Part shown: in pieces, positions 15,735 through 24,949 of the stretch
How positions within the stretch are numbered: the stretch's first letter is position 1
How the letters are laid out: every line of letters begins with the position of its first letter
Assembly (NCBI RefSeq): GCF_051900535.1
Contig: NZ_JBHZGI010000002.1
Coordinates: 1-64,000 of the forward strand
Direction of reading: 5' to 3'
Length of the DNA: 64,000 bases
Source: Frateuria_A sp051900535
GTDB taxonomy: Bacteria; Pseudomonadota; Gammaproteobacteria; Xanthomonadales; Rhodanobacteraceae
Program-made: the position numbers and the translations under genes
Notes under the pieces: generated by a model
Database searches by the model: none
What the model was told of the DNA's origin: nothing
The model's input: only the letters and a program-made list of their open reading frames with translations

Positions 15735-17171
15735 ATGCGCCGTCCCTCCCTCACCCTGCTCGCCGCCAGCCTGCTGCTGGCCAGCGGCGTTGCCTGCGCC
15801 GCCGACACCACGATTCCCGCCGCGGCCGTAAAGACGGCCGAACACCTGCGCGACAAGGCGATGCACGACGACACCGGCTACCGCATCGTCGAGTCGCTCA
15901 CCACCGAGGTGGGCCAGCGCCTGGCCGGCAGCCCGGCCGACAAGCGCGGCGTCGACTGGGCGCTCGCCAAATTCAGGGAGCTGGGCTTCGACAAGGTTTA
16001 CACCGAGCCGGTCATCTACCCGAAGTGGGTGCGCCACAGCGAGAGCGGCGCGATCGTCTCGCCGTTCCCGCAGTCGCTGGTGCTGACCGCGCTGGGCTAT
16101 TCGCCGGGCACGCCCAAGGGCGGCCTGACCGCGCAGGTGGTGAAGTTCGACAGCCTCGACGCGCTCAAGGCGGCCGATCCGTCCACGATCAAGGGCAAGA
16201 TCGTGTACATCGGGTTCCGCATGCAGCGGCACAAGGATGGCCATGATTACGGCATCGGCTCGCCGATCCGCGTGCAGGGCCCGGTGATCGCGCAGGCCAA
16301 GGGCGCCGCAGGCTACCTGCTGCGCTCGGCCGGCACCGATCCGAACAGCCGCACGCCGCACGCCGGCGTCACCGGCTTCCGAGATCCGGCCAAGGCCATC
16401 CCCGCGGCCGCACTGTCCAACCCCGACGCCGACCAGCTCGAGCGCGTGCTCGGCTACGGCAAGCCGGTGACGGTGAAGCTGGATCTCGATTGCGGCATCG
16501 AAGGCGAGTACACCGGCGCCAACGTGATCGGCGAGATCACCGGCGCGAAATATCCGGACCAGATCGTCGCGATCGGCGGCCACCTGGATTCCTGGGACCT
16601 CGGCACCGGCGCGATCGATGACGCCGCAGGCGTGGCGATCGCCATGGGCGCCGGCAAGCTGATCCACGACCTGCCCCAGCGCCCGGACCGCACGATCCGC
16701 GTGATCGCCTTCGCCAACGAGGAGATGGGCCTGTGGGGCGGGCGCGCTTACGCGGAGAAGCACGCGAACGAAGTGCACAAGTTCCAGCTGGGCACCGAGT
16801 CGGACTTCGGTTCGGGCCGCGTCTGGCGCATGAGCGCCAGCGTCAAGCCCGAGGCACGCGGCGCGATCGGGCAGATTGCCAAGGTGCTGGCGCCGATCGG
16901 CGTGGCCTATGACGCCAAGCGCCCCGGCGGCGGCGGCTCGGACCTGTCGCAGATGCACGGCAAGGGCATGGCCGCGCTTTCGTTGACCCAGGACGGTACG
17001 TACTACTTCGACTGGCACCACACCGCCAACGACACGCTCGACAAGATCGACCCGAAGGACCTGGCGCAGAACGTGGCGGTGTATGCGGCGTTCTCGTACA
17101 TGGCCGCCCAGGCCGAGGGTGATTTCGGCTCCGCGCCAGGCGCCTTCGCCGACGACGGCGCCGGGGACTGA
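15735..17171 (+). CDS. Secreted M28-family zinc aminopeptidase
   Basis: A 478-residue exported metallopeptidase. The signal peptide ends ...GVACAAD. A PA-type inserted domain sits near residues 130-235. The M28 catalytic core shows HLDSWDLGTGAIDDAAG (His and Asp ligands), NEEMGLWGG (catalytic Glu and ligand), ESDFG (Asp) and DWHHTANDT (final His). It is expected to act in the periplasm or outside the cell, removing N-terminal residues from peptides. It resembles the carboxypeptidase-Q/Lys-aminopeptidase subgroup. A GC-rich hairpin follows the gene, which is convergent with a small lipoprotein gene. Confidence 0.93.
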   Translation: MRRPSLTLLAASLLLASGVACAADTTIPAAAVKTAEHLRDKAMHDDTGYRIVESLTTEVGQRLAGSPADKRGVDWALAKFRELGFDKVYTEPVIYPKWVRHSESGAIVSPFPQSLVLTALGYSPGTPKGGLTAQVVKFDSLDALKAADPSTIKGKIVYIGFRMQRHKDGHDYGIGSPIRVQGPVIAQAKGAAGYLLRSAGTDPNSRTPHAGVTGFRDPAKAIPAAALSNPDADQLERVLGYGKPVTVKLDLDCGIEGEYTGANVIGEITGAKYPDQIVAIGGHLDSWDLGTGAIDDAAGVAIAMGAGKLIHDLPQRPDRTIRVIAFANEEMGLWGGRAYAEKHANEVHKFQLGTESDFGSGRVWRMSASVKPEARGAIGQIAKVLAPIGVAYDAKRPGGGGSDLSQMHGKGMAALSLTQDGTYYFDWHHTANDTLDKIDPKDLAQNVAVYAAFSYMAAQAEGDFGSAPGAFADDGAGD

Positions 17172-17180
17172 GTCCGGCTG

Positions 17181-17208
17181 GCCCGGGGCGGGCTCTGCCA
17201 CCCCGGGC
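17181..17208. terminator. GC-rich hairpin after the peptidase gene
   Basis: GCCCGGGG (17181-17188) pairs with CCCCGGGC (17201-17208) across a 12-nt loop. It lies between the convergent stops at 17171 and 17225. Only a short pyrimidine tail follows, so it may act as a weak terminator or mRNA end protector. Confidence 0.45.
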
Positions 17209-17224
17209 TTCTCCCGCGGAATCG

Positions 17225-17614
17225 CTAGCGGGTGTAATAGCCACCACTGTCCACAAGCGCCTCTGGCACGCAGAACGTCTTGGGCAGCACCGCGATCGCC
17301 ACCGGCACACCGACGGTCTTCTCCACGCCGCCGGCGCTGGCGCAATCAGCGCCTTCGGGCAGCCGATAATGGATGATCCGAACGGTGTACTGCGGACAGA
17401 CGTCCGAACAGGGAAACTCGGCTACCACCGCAACGCCGTGATTGCGGCCGAGCTCGACCGTCCGGCCCATCATCGCGTGCTTGTCGAATGGCTTGGCCGC
17501 GTAGGCCGCGAGCGCGGCATCATCGAGCAATCCCGGCTCGCTCGCACGTGTCGTGCAACCGGCTCCCGCCAAGGTGAACAGAAGCGTGAGAACAGCGGTG
17601 GCTGTGCGAGGCAT
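17225..17614 (-). CDS. Small lipoprotein, function unknown
   Basis: A 129-residue protein starting MPRTATAVLTLLFTLAGAGC; LAGAGC is a good lipobox (lipid Cys20). The mature part contains the segment FPCSDVCPQYTVRIIHYRL and ends in PEALVDSGGYYTR. Its cysteines could form disulfides in the periplasm. I recognise no family with certainty. The ATG at 17614 follows GGAG with good spacing and is preferred to a start 27 bp upstream. It lies 55 bp beyond the stop of the RND pump gene on the same strand, so it might be the last gene of that operon. Confidence 0.75.
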   Translation of the reverse strand: MPRTATAVLTLLFTLAGAGCTTRASEPGLLDDAALAAYAAKPFDKHAMMGRTVELGRNHGVAVVAEFPCSDVCPQYTVRIIHYRLPEGADCASAGGVEKTVGVPVAIAVLPKTFCVPEALVDSGGYYTR

Positions 17615-17668
17615 GGCGGATCTCCGGGCGAATGCCCCCAACTTAACCCAAGCCCGGTCGACGCGCCC

Positions 17669-20600
17669 TCACGTTCCCCGCGGTGACACCGCTACGTCGC
17701 CATGCCGCGCCAGCCGCGCACGCAGGCGGTCGAGCGCCAGATAGATCACCGGCGTCAGGTAAAGCGTCAACACCTGCGACACCACCAGGCCGCCCACCAC
17801 CGCCAGGCCCAGGGGGCGGCGCACGTCGGCGCCGGCGCCGACACCCAGCGCGATCGGCAGCGTGCCGGCGAAGGCAGCCATGGTGGTCATCATGATCGGG
17901 CGGAAGCGCACGCGGCAGGCGTCGAAGATCGCCGCCGCCGGCGCCATGCCTTCCTCGCGCTGCCGCTCCAATGCGAAGTCGATCAGCATGATCGCGTTCT
18001 TCTTGACGATGCCGATCAGCATCACGATGCCGACGAAGGCGAACAGGTCGAGCGACGCGCCGAACAGCACCAGCGTGAGCAAGGCACCCACCGCCGCGGC
18101 CGGCAGGCCGGAGAGGATGGTGAGCGGATGGATGAAGCTCTCGTACAGGATGCCCAGCACCAGGTAGATCACGAACACCGCCAGCAGGAGCAGCAGGCCC
18201 ATGCCCTGCATCGACTCGGCGAACGCCTGCGCGGTGCCTTGGACCGACCCGGTGATGGTCGCCGGCAGGCCCATCTTCGCCATCGCGCCATCGATCTCGC
18301 CGACCGCTTCGCTCAGGCTCATGCTGGGTGCCAGATTGAACGACACCGTCACCGCCGGCAGCTGGCCCTGGTGGTTGACGGTCAGCACCTGGGGCTTGCG
18401 CGCGAAGCTGGCGACCGTGTCCAGCGGCACCGCCTTGCCGGTGTCGGAAGTGACGTACAGGCGCGAGAGCACCGACGGATCGTCCTGCAGCGCGCGCTGC
18501 ACCTCGAGGATCACCCAGTACTGGCTGGCCGCACCGTAGATGGTCGACACCTGGTTTTCGCCGAAGGCCGCGCCGAGCGCGTCCTGCACCTGCGCCATGG
18601 TCAGGCCCAGCGGCGCGAGCTTGTCGCGGTTGACCTCGACCACGATCGACGGGCTGTTGAGGTCCAGGTCATTGGTGACGTCCTGGAAGCCCGGGAGCGC
18701 GGCGAAGGACTGGGTGACCCTGGCCGACCAGTCGTACAGCGCGTTGATGTCGATCGACTGCAGCGTGTACTGGTACTCCGCCTTGCTCTGCCGTCCGCCC
18801 ACGCGGATCGCCGGCGGGTTCTGGATGTAGGTGCGGATGCCGGGTACTTCCGCGAACTTGCGGCGCAGTTCCTCGGTGACGCCATCGACGTCGAGCGCGC
18901 GCTGGCTCGCGGGCTTGAGCAGCAGTAGGATCGAGCCGTTGTTGACTGTGGCGCGCGAACCGCCCGCACCCACGCTGGACATGTAGCCGGCGAGGTTCGG
19001 ATCCTTCGCGACGATGTCGGCCAGCTCACGCTGGCGCGCGACCATCGCATCGTAGGAAATGTCCTCCGGTCCCTCGGTGTTCACGCGCAGCTGGCCGCTG
19101 TCGCCGGCGGGAATGAAATCCTTGGGCGCGACGACGAACAGTAGCGCGGTCACCGCCAGGCTCGCCGCGAAGGCGGCCAGCACCAGCCGCGGGCGGTCCA
19201 TGCACCAGCGCAGGCTCGACAGGTAGCCGCGGTGCACGGCGTTGAAGCCGCGATCGAAGCCGGCGATCAGCCAGTTCCTGGCCTCGTGATCGTGCGCCTT
19301 GACGAAGCGGCTGCACAGCATCGGCGTCAGCGTGATCGCGACCACGCCGGAGATCAGGATCGCCACGCTGATGACCACCGCGAACTCGTGGAACAGGCGC
19401 CCCACGATGCCGCCCATGAACATCACCGGGATGAACACCGCGATCAGCGACAACGTCATCGAGAAGATGGTGAAGCCGATCTCGCCTGCACCCTTTATCG
19501 CCGCGTCGTAGGGCGCCTCGCCCGCCTCGATGTGCCGCACGATGTTTTCCAGCATCACGATCGCGTCGTCCACGACGAAACCGACCGCGAGCGTGAGCGC
19601 CAGCAGCGACAAGTTGTCCAGGCTGTAGCCCAGCGCGTACATCACGCCGAACGTGCCGATCACCGAGATCGGCAGCGCCACCGCGGGTATCAGCGTCGCG
19701 GAGAGGTTGCCCAGGAACAGGTAGATCACCAGCACCACCAGCACCCCGGCCAGCAGCAGGGTGAACTGCACGTCGTCCACCGATTCGCGGATCGACTGGG
19801 AACGGTCGTACAGCACCTGCAGCTTCACCGACGGCGGCAGGCCAGCCTCGAAGCCGGGCAGCACCTGCTTGATGCGGTCGACCGTCTCCACCGTGTTGGC
19901 GCCGGGCTGGCGCTGGATCGCCAGCACGATGGCGCGCTCGCCGTTGAACCAGCTCGCCTTCTGGTCGTCCTGCACGCTGTCGCGCGCGCGACCGAGGTCG
20001 CCGACGCGCACCGGCGCGCCGTTGCGGTAGGCCACCACCACGTCGTTGTAGGCGGCCGCGCGCTCGAGCTGGCCGTCGCTGCGGATCGGCAGCTGCTGCC
20101 GCTGTCCGTACAGCGAACCGGTGGCCTTGTTCACGTTGGCGTCGGCCACCGCCGCCTGCACCTGGTCGATGCCGATGCCGCTGGCGGCGAGCTTGTCCGG
20201 ATCCAGGCTGATCCGCACGGCGTACTTCTGCGAACCGTACACGTTCACCTGCGCCACGCCGTCGACCATCGACAACTGCTGCGCGAGCTCGGTCTCGGCG
20301 TACTCGTCGACCTGGGTGAGCGGCAACGTCGAGGAACTCATCGCCAGGTAGAGGATCGCCGCGTCCGCCGGGTTCACCTTGCGGAAGGTCGGCGGCGTGG
20401 TCATCTCCTTCGGCAACTGACGCAGGGCCGAGGAGATGGCCGCCTGCACGTCCTGCGCGGCGGCGTCAATGTTGCGGTCCAGCTCGAAGGTCAGCGTGAT
20501 CGAGGTCGAGCCCAGCGCACTGGTCGAACTCATGGAACTGATCCCGGCGATCGTCGAGAGCTTGCCTTCCAGCGGCGTCGCCACCGCCGAGGCCATCGTC

Positions 20601-20770
20601 TCGGGCGAGGCGCCAGGCAGGCTGGCGCTGATGCTGATGGTGGGGAAGTCGACGTTGGGCAGTTCGTTCACCGGCAGCCGCGGATAGGCCACGATGCCGA
20701 ACACCAGCAGCGCGGCCATCAGCAGCGTGGTCATCACCGGGCGGCGGATGCAGAGCTGGGGGATGTTCAT
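17669..20770 (-). CDS. RND efflux pump inner-membrane transporter (MdtB/MdtC-like)
   Basis: A 1033-residue proton-driven transporter of the multidrug RND family. It starts MNIPQLCIRRPVMTTLLMAA and has two halves, each with a large periplasmic loop. The helix-4 proton-relay aspartates are D401 and D402 (VGFVVDDAIVMLENI). The family motif SISASLPGASPETMASAVA and the second-half LIGIVKKNAIMLIDFA are present. Sequence style is closest to MdtB/MdtC/MuxB rather than AcrB. Only one pump gene is present here, unlike the paired mdtB-mdtC of E. coli. The adaptor gene is 192 bp upstream, separated by a REPIN-like element. The TolC partner is not in the window. Confidence 0.95.
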   Translation of the reverse strand: MNIPQLCIRRPVMTTLLMAALLVFGIVAYPRLPVNELPNVDFPTISISASLPGASPETMASAVATPLEGKLSTIAGISSMSSTSALGSTSITLTFELDRNIDAAAQDVQAAISSALRQLPKEMTTPPTFRKVNPADAAILYLAMSSSTLPLTQVDEYAETELAQQLSMVDGVAQVNVYGSQKYAVRISLDPDKLAASGIGIDQVQAAVADANVNKATGSLYGQRQQLPIRSDGQLERAAAYNDVVVAYRNGAPVRVGDLGRARDSVQDDQKASWFNGERAIVLAIQRQPGANTVETVDRIKQVLPGFEAGLPPSVKLQVLYDRSQSIRESVDDVQFTLLLAGVLVVLVIYLFLGNLSATLIPAVALPISVIGTFGVMYALGYSLDNLSLLALTLAVGFVVDDAIVMLENIVRHIEAGEAPYDAAIKGAGEIGFTIFSMTLSLIAVFIPVMFMGGIVGRLFHEFAVVISVAILISGVVAITLTPMLCSRFVKAHDHEARNWLIAGFDRGFNAVHRGYLSSLRWCMDRPRLVLAAFAASLAVTALLFVVAPKDFIPAGDSGQLRVNTEGPEDISYDAMVARQRELADIVAKDPNLAGYMSSVGAGGSRATVNNGSILLLLKPASQRALDVDGVTEELRRKFAEVPGIRTYIQNPPAIRVGGRQSKAEYQYTLQSIDINALYDWSARVTQSFAALPGFQDVTNDLDLNSPSIVVEVNRDKLAPLGLTMAQVQDALGAAFGENQVSTIYGAASQYWVILEVQRALQDDPSVLSRLYVTSDTGKAVPLDTVASFARKPQVLTVNHQGQLPAVTVSFNLAPSMSLSEAVGEIDGAMAKMGLPATITGSVQGTAQAFAESMQGMGLLLLLAVFVIYLVLGILYESFIHPLTILSGLPAAAVGALLTLVLFGASLDLFAFVGIVMLIGIVKKNAIMLIDFALERQREEGMAPAAAIFDACRVRFRPIMMTTMAAFAGTLPIALGVGAGADVRRPLGLAVVGGLVVSQVLTLYLTPVIYLALDRLRARLARHGDVAVSPRGT

Positions 20771-20795
20771 CGATGGACCAGTTACCCGTGAGCTT

Positions 20796-20955
20796 GCTCC
20801 CTCTCCCCTTCGGGGAGAGGGTTGGGGTGAGGGGCGGCCCTTGCGATAGCGGTTGTTGACGGGAGAGTCGCTGGCTCTTCAACTTGGCCCTGTAGAGAGC
20901 TCCCCGCGAGCCCCGGCCCCTCACCCCAGCCCTCTCCCCGGAGGGGAGAGGGAGC
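20796..20955. repeat. REPIN-like inverted pair of REP sequences
   Basis: Copy one starts at 20796 with GCTCCCTCTCCCC, a 3-nt loop, GGGGAGAGGG, then GGGGTGAGGGG. Copy two is the near-exact reverse complement, ending at 20955. The two ~40-bp units face each other around an unrelated ~75-bp centre. Each unit has a short perfect hairpin. This is the layout of REPINs mobilised by RAYT transposases in gammaproteobacteria. It occupies the space between the RND adaptor and pump genes. Confidence 0.85.
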
Positions 20956-20962
20956 AGAGCGG

Positions 20963-22084
20963 TCAGCCCGCAACACGGACTTTCGTCCCTTCGACCAGCA
21001 ACATCTGCCCTTCGGTCACTACCCGCTCGCCGGCCCTGAGCCCCCTGGCGATCACCTGCTGCCCGTCCGCGGCCGGCCCGGGCGTGACATAGCGCTGCGT
21101 GACGGTGTCGTCCGCGCCCACTACGAATACGAAGCTGCCGCGCGAGGAACTCTGCAGCGCGACCACCGGCACCGAGACCGCGTTGGCAATGCGCGTCGTG
21201 GGCAGGGTCACCTGCACGAACTGCCCGGGCGTCAGGCGCATGTCCGGGTTCTCGAAGCGCGCCTTGAGCAGGATCGTGCCGGTGCTGTTGTCCACCGCGT
21301 TGTCGACGAACTGCAATGTGCCGGCGAGGGAGGTCGACTGGCCGGGGACGCTCGCGCGCACCGTCACCGGACCGCGCGCCAGCGCGTCGCGCACCGAACC
21401 CAGGCTGGCCTCGGGCAGGCTGAAGGCGACGCGGATGGGCTGCACCTGGTTGAGCACCACGATGTCGGTCGTCTGTGCGCTGACCTGGGCGCCGGGCCAC
21501 ACCAGCGGCGCGCCGGTGATGCCGTCGAACGGCGCCACGATGCGCGCATAGTCGAGGTTGGCCTGGGCCAGTTCCTGGGCGGCGCGGTCGCCCTGCAACG
21601 TGGCCTGCGCCACGGCGAGGTTTGCCTGGTAGGTGTCGTAGTCGGCCTTGGACACGTAGCCCTTGCCCAGCATGTCCGCATAGCGCTTGCGATCGGCCTG
21701 GGCCTTCTTCAGCTGGGCCTGGTCACGCGCGACCAGGCCGCGCGCCTGATCCAGCTGCGCCTGCAACAGGCGGGTGTCGAGCCGGGCCAGCAGTTGCCCT
21801 TTCTTCACCCGGCTGCCGGGCTGGAACGCCAGCGACTCGAGCTGGCCGGTGACCTGCGCGCGCAGGGTCACGCTGGACCAGGCCTCCGCGCGGCCGACCA
21901 GCCTGAGCGAAAGGTCCAGGTTGCCCTGCCGCGCCACCGCCACCTGCACCGGGACCGCGCGGGCGGCCGGTCGTGCATCGGCAGGCGCGGCCGTGTCCGC
22001 ACGCCAGGCGAAACGCACGCCGAGCGCGACGAGCGCGACGAGCGCGAGGACGGCCAGGAGCAGCAGGATTTTTTTCGGGGACAT
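20963..22084 (-). CDS. RND efflux periplasmic adaptor (MdtA-like)
   Basis: A 373-residue membrane fusion protein. A single N-terminal helix (KKILLLLAVLALVALVALGV) anchors it. A lipoyl half follows (SVTLRAQVTGQLESLAFQPG), then an alpha-hairpin (QAQLDQARGLVARDQAQL), then the second lipoyl half (ARIVAPFDGITGAPLVWPG) and beta-barrel domains ending in GLRAGERVVTEGQMLLVEGTK. It would connect the RND pump encoded downstream to an outer-membrane channel. It belongs to the MdtA group by its sequence around VGRAEAWSSVTLRAQVTG. A MarR regulator is encoded 147 bp upstream on the same strand. Confidence 0.94.
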   Translation of the reverse strand: MSPKKILLLLAVLALVALVALGVRFAWRADTAAPADARPAARAVPVQVAVARQGNLDLSLRLVGRAEAWSSVTLRAQVTGQLESLAFQPGSRVKKGQLLARLDTRLLQAQLDQARGLVARDQAQLKKAQADRKRYADMLGKGYVSKADYDTYQANLAVAQATLQGDRAAQELAQANLDYARIVAPFDGITGAPLVWPGAQVSAQTTDIVVLNQVQPIRVAFSLPEASLGSVRDALARGPVTVRASVPGQSTSLAGTLQFVDNAVDNSTGTILLKARFENPDMRLTPGQFVQVTLPTTRIANAVSVPVVALQSSSRGSFVFVVGADDTVTQRYVTPGPAADGQQVIARGLRAGERVVTEGQMLLVEGTKVRVAG

Positions 22085-22231
22085 GCGGACGGTCGATTGG
22101 GGCCCGGGCGGTCAGCGCGCGGGCAGGCTTGTGCCACGGAGTGAGCCTGCCACAACGCGGCAGCCGGCCATGGGTTTACCTGTCGCGGCCATTTTCCGCA
22201 AAGCGCACGGCAACGCCCCCTGCCATGCGAC

Positions 22232-22687
22232 CTAGTCGCCGCCGTTTTCGCTCTGCTCCAGCGACTGCAGGTTGTCCTTGATGCGACCGATCACCGCCAG
22301 CGCCTGGGCCAGTTCCTCGGCGCTGATGCCGGCGGTGGCGTCCTTGCGCAGGCCACGGCCGATGTCCTGCATGTCGTCGATCACTGCACGCGCACGGGGT
22401 GTCAGGTGCAATCGCCAGGCGCGACGGTCTTTCGGATCAGGGTGCCGTTCGACGAAGCCCGCCGTTTGCAGCCGGTCGATCACGCGGCCCACGGCGATGG
22501 GCTCCATCTCGAGCAGTTCGGCGAGCTCGGTCTGGCGCAGGTTTTCCTCGCGATGATGCAGCATCTTGATCGCCCGCCACTGCGCCCGGGTCAGCCCGAA
22601 GCGCACGGCACGCCGATCGAAATGCTTGCGGAACAGCAAGGTGACATCGCTGAGCAGGTAACCGAACGGAATGTCTTCCGGTTTCAT
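22232..22687 (-). CDS. MarR family transcriptional regulator
   Basis: A 151-residue winged-helix repressor. The recognition region is LRQTELAELLEMEPIAVGRVIDRLQTAGFVERHPDPKDRRAWRLHLT, where DPKDRR is the classical MarR wing. Such proteins usually repress a nearby efflux operon and release DNA on binding phenolic or drug ligands. The RND adaptor and pump genes lie directly downstream on the same strand, so it is their likely regulator. The ATG at 22687 follows GGGAGA; the longer frame upstream is not conserved-looking. It is divergent from the macro-domain gene with 65 bp between them. Confidence 0.94.
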   Translation of the reverse strand: MKPEDIPFGYLLSDVTLLFRKHFDRRAVRFGLTRAQWRAIKMLHHREENLRQTELAELLEMEPIAVGRVIDRLQTAGFVERHPDPKDRRAWRLHLTPRARAVIDDMQDIGRGLRKDATAGISAEELAQALAVIGRIKDNLQSLEQSENGGD

Positions 22688-22752
22688 TTTTTTATGCGTC
22701 TCCCGTCCCAAGCCAGAGCATAAAGCGCGGCCCGCGCCAAACACTATTGTCC

Positions 22753-23280
22753 ATGTCCATTACCTTGCTTACTGCCGACCTGACCCGCCTGTCGGTCGAT
22801 GCCATCGTCAATGCCGCCAACCGGCAACTGCTCGGTGGCGGCGGTGTCGACGGCGCGATCCATCGCGCGGCCGGCCCCCGCCTGCTGGAAGCCTGCGCGG
22901 CGCTGCCGGAAGCCTCGGCCGGCGTGCGCTGTCCCACCGGCGAGGCGCGCATCACGCCCGGCTTCGATCTGGCGGCCACGTGCGTGATCCACACGGTGGG
23001 TCCGGTCTGGCGCGGCGGCGGCCACGACGAGCCGGAACTGCTCGCCGCCTGCTACCGCCATTCCCTGCAACTGGCACACGAGCATGGCCTGCGCTCGATC
23101 GCCTTTCCCGCGATCAGCTGCGGCGTCTACGGCTACCCGCCGGAGCTGGCGGCCGAGGTCGCCTGCGCCAGCCTGCGCAGGACGCTTGCCCGGCTGCCCG
23201 CGCCAGCCATGGACGTACGGCTGTGTTTCCTCAACGAGGCAATGACGCAACTGTGGCAGCGCGTGTTCAACGCAGCTTGA
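22753..23280 (+). CDS. Macro domain protein (O-acetyl-ADP-ribose deacetylase, YmdB-like)
   Basis: A 175-residue macro domain. The ADP-ribose-binding motifs are clear: DAIVNAANRQLLGGGGVDGAIHRAAG, the PTGEARIT strand, and ISCGVYGYP for the phosphate loop. YmdB/MacroD-type proteins hydrolyse O-acetyl-ADP-ribose and mono-ADP-ribosylated proteins. The ATG at 22753 gives the usual short N-terminus; a TTG 6 bp upstream is also in frame. The 3' end overlaps the convergent BatD gene by 14 bp. It may be a housekeeping gene unrelated to its neighbours. Confidence 0.94.
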   Translation: MSITLLTADLTRLSVDAIVNAANRQLLGGGGVDGAIHRAAGPRLLEACAALPEASAGVRCPTGEARITPGFDLAATCVIHTVGPVWRGGGHDEPELLAACYRHSLQLAHEHGLRSIAFPAISCGVYGYPPELAAEVACASLRRTLARLPAPAMDVRLCFLNEAMTQLWQRVFNAA

Positions 23281-24949
23281 ACGGGTAGAGCGGCGGCAAG
23301 GGCGGCTCCTCGCCCGACGGCGGTTCGCGCCACTGGAAACCCCGCCGGAAGGTGCCCGCCAGATCCGGCGACGGGCCGCTTGCGGCAGCGGCGAAGCGGC
23401 GGCGCTGCAACGCCTCGATCGCCTCGCGCTGCGCGGACGATGCCAGCGCCTCGGCCAGAGCGCCGAGGCCGGTCAGCCCGGGACGCTCCGCGCGCGCCCA
23501 GGCGAGCAACGCGTGGGATTGGGCCGCCACGTCGCTGCCGCGCGCGGCGGCCAGGAAAGCCAGGCGCAACGCACGGTTGGTTGGGGAGGCGGACGCTGGC
23601 TCGGCGCCTGGGCGCACGCGCCGACGCCATGCCCACCATGCGGCCAGCGCACCGCCGAGCAACAGCACGCCTGCCCCGATCAGCACGAGTACGCGCCACG
23701 CAGGCACGCGGCCGGCAACGGCCTTCCCCGCGGCCGCGACCGCGGCTGGCATCGGCGCGGAAGTGGTCGTCGCGGGAACGCTCGCCGCCGGCGCCGCCGA
23801 GCCGCCGGCCGCAGGCAGCACGGTGAGCGCATGCGCCGCAATCCGCGCCTCCTCGACCCGGCCGCTCTGCACGTTCCACCACTTGAGCGTGATCGCGGGA
23901 ATCGTGAGCGTGCCGGCCTGGCCGGGCACCACGGCAAAGTTCTGCTGGCGACGTCCGATCAGCCACTGGCCGTCGTTGCGCGTGCCGGTCACCGGTTTGT
24001 CAGGATAGACGGTGGCGCCCTTGAGCTCCGGCAGGCTCAGTGCGGGCAGCGCCTCGTAGGGCAAGCCGGTGGCCTGCAAGGTCATCGCCAGGTCCAGCGG
24101 CTGCCCGACGCGCGCCTTGCCGTCGGCGGGAAGCCCTTCCAGGCTCAGGGCGAGCGCGCGCGCCGGCAACCAAGTGCTGCTGCCCCATTGCGGCGGGACC
24201 GGCTGCACGTCGATGGAAACCGTGGGCGAGGCGGCCATCGCCGGCGTGCCCATGGCGAAGAAACTGTCCGGGTCGGTCGGATCGATCAATTCGCCCTGGA
24301 ACTGCAGCGACGGGAGTTCGATGGCACCGGCGTGCTGGGGGATCAGGGCGTAGCGGCGCTCGATCACGTGGTAGGCACGGCCACCGCGCACCACGTCGTA
24401 ATCGAGGTCATCCCCCAGACGGCGCGCATCGATGCCGGGCAGCCGCGGATCTTCCAGCGAACCACTGCTGAGGCTGCCGGCGAAGTACAGCCGGACCGTG
24501 AAAAGCAGTTGCTGGCCCACGCGTACCGTGGTCGGCTGCGCGTTCGCTTCGAGGAACACCGCCTTGCCGCTGTTGGCGGCCGCGCGGGGATCGGGCGGCG
24601 TGACCGTCAGCGTGAGTGGCTGGGTCTGTCCGCCGGCGAAATCCAGCGCCGGGATCGTCAGCTGGCCCGCATGCGTGGGCCGCAGCGCGATGCCGATGGT
24701 CGATTGCACGCTGCGCTGCCCGTTGAGGATGCTCACGCTGGTGTTGCTGGAACGGCCAAGCACCTCGAAGTCCGGGGCCAGCGCGGCCAGGTCCGGCGCC
24801 TGCGCCAGGGCGCCGCCCTCGACCTGCAGATTCAGCGTGACCGTCTCGCCCAGCTGCACCTGGTTGCGATCGAGCGAGGCGTGCACCTGCGCGGCCTGCG
24901 CCAACATCGGCAGCAACGCGAGCAGGACGAGCGCGATCCATCGCCTCAC
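23267..24949 (-). CDS. BatD family protein (oxygen-tolerance/VWA operon)
   Basis: A 560-residue exported membrane protein. A signal peptide (MRRWIALVLLALLPMLAQAA) is followed by BatD-type beta-sandwich repeats (VHASLDRNQVQLGETVTLNL ... PDFEVLGRSSNTSVSILNG). A transmembrane helix lies near residues 425-445 (VLVLIGAGVLLLGGALAAWW), followed by a cytoplasmic tail. BatD is a component of the MoxR-associated Bat system, proposed to support envelope protein folding or aerotolerance. The GTG start overlaps the stop of the BatB/C gene by 4 bp (GTGA), which indicates translational coupling. It is the last gene of the operon. Confidence 0.9.
   Translation of the reverse strand: MRRWIALVLLALLPMLAQAAQVHASLDRNQVQLGETVTLNLQVEGGALAQAPDLAALAPDFEVLGRSSNTSVSILNGQRSVQSTIGIALRPTHAGQLTIPALDFAGGQTQPLTLTVTPPDPRAAANSGKAVFLEANAQPTTVRVGQQLLFTVRLYFAGSLSSGSLEDPRLPGIDARRLGDDLDYDVVRGGRAYHVIERRYALIPQHAGAIELPSLQFQGELIDPTDPDSFFAMGTPAMAASPTVSIDVQPVPPQWGSSTWLPARALALSLEGLPADGKARVGQPLDLAMTLQATGLPYEALPALSLPELKGATVYPDKPVTGTRNDGQWLIGRRQQNFAVVPGQAGTLTIPAITLKWWNVQSGRVEEARIAAHALTVLPAAGGSAAPAASVPATTTSAPMPAAVAAAGKAVAGRVPAWRVLVLIGAGVLLLGGALAAWWAWRRRVRPGAEPASASPTNRALRLAFLAAARGSDVAAQSHALLAWARAERPGLTGLGALAEALASSAQREAIEALQRRRFAAAASGPSPDLAGTFRRGFQWREPPSGEEPPLPPLYPFKLR

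Noticed and set aside
20782..20976. Small open frame encoding PLRGEGWGEG-like peptides
   Set aside because: These peptides are the translation of the REP sequences themselves and are common spurious annotations wherever such repeats occur.
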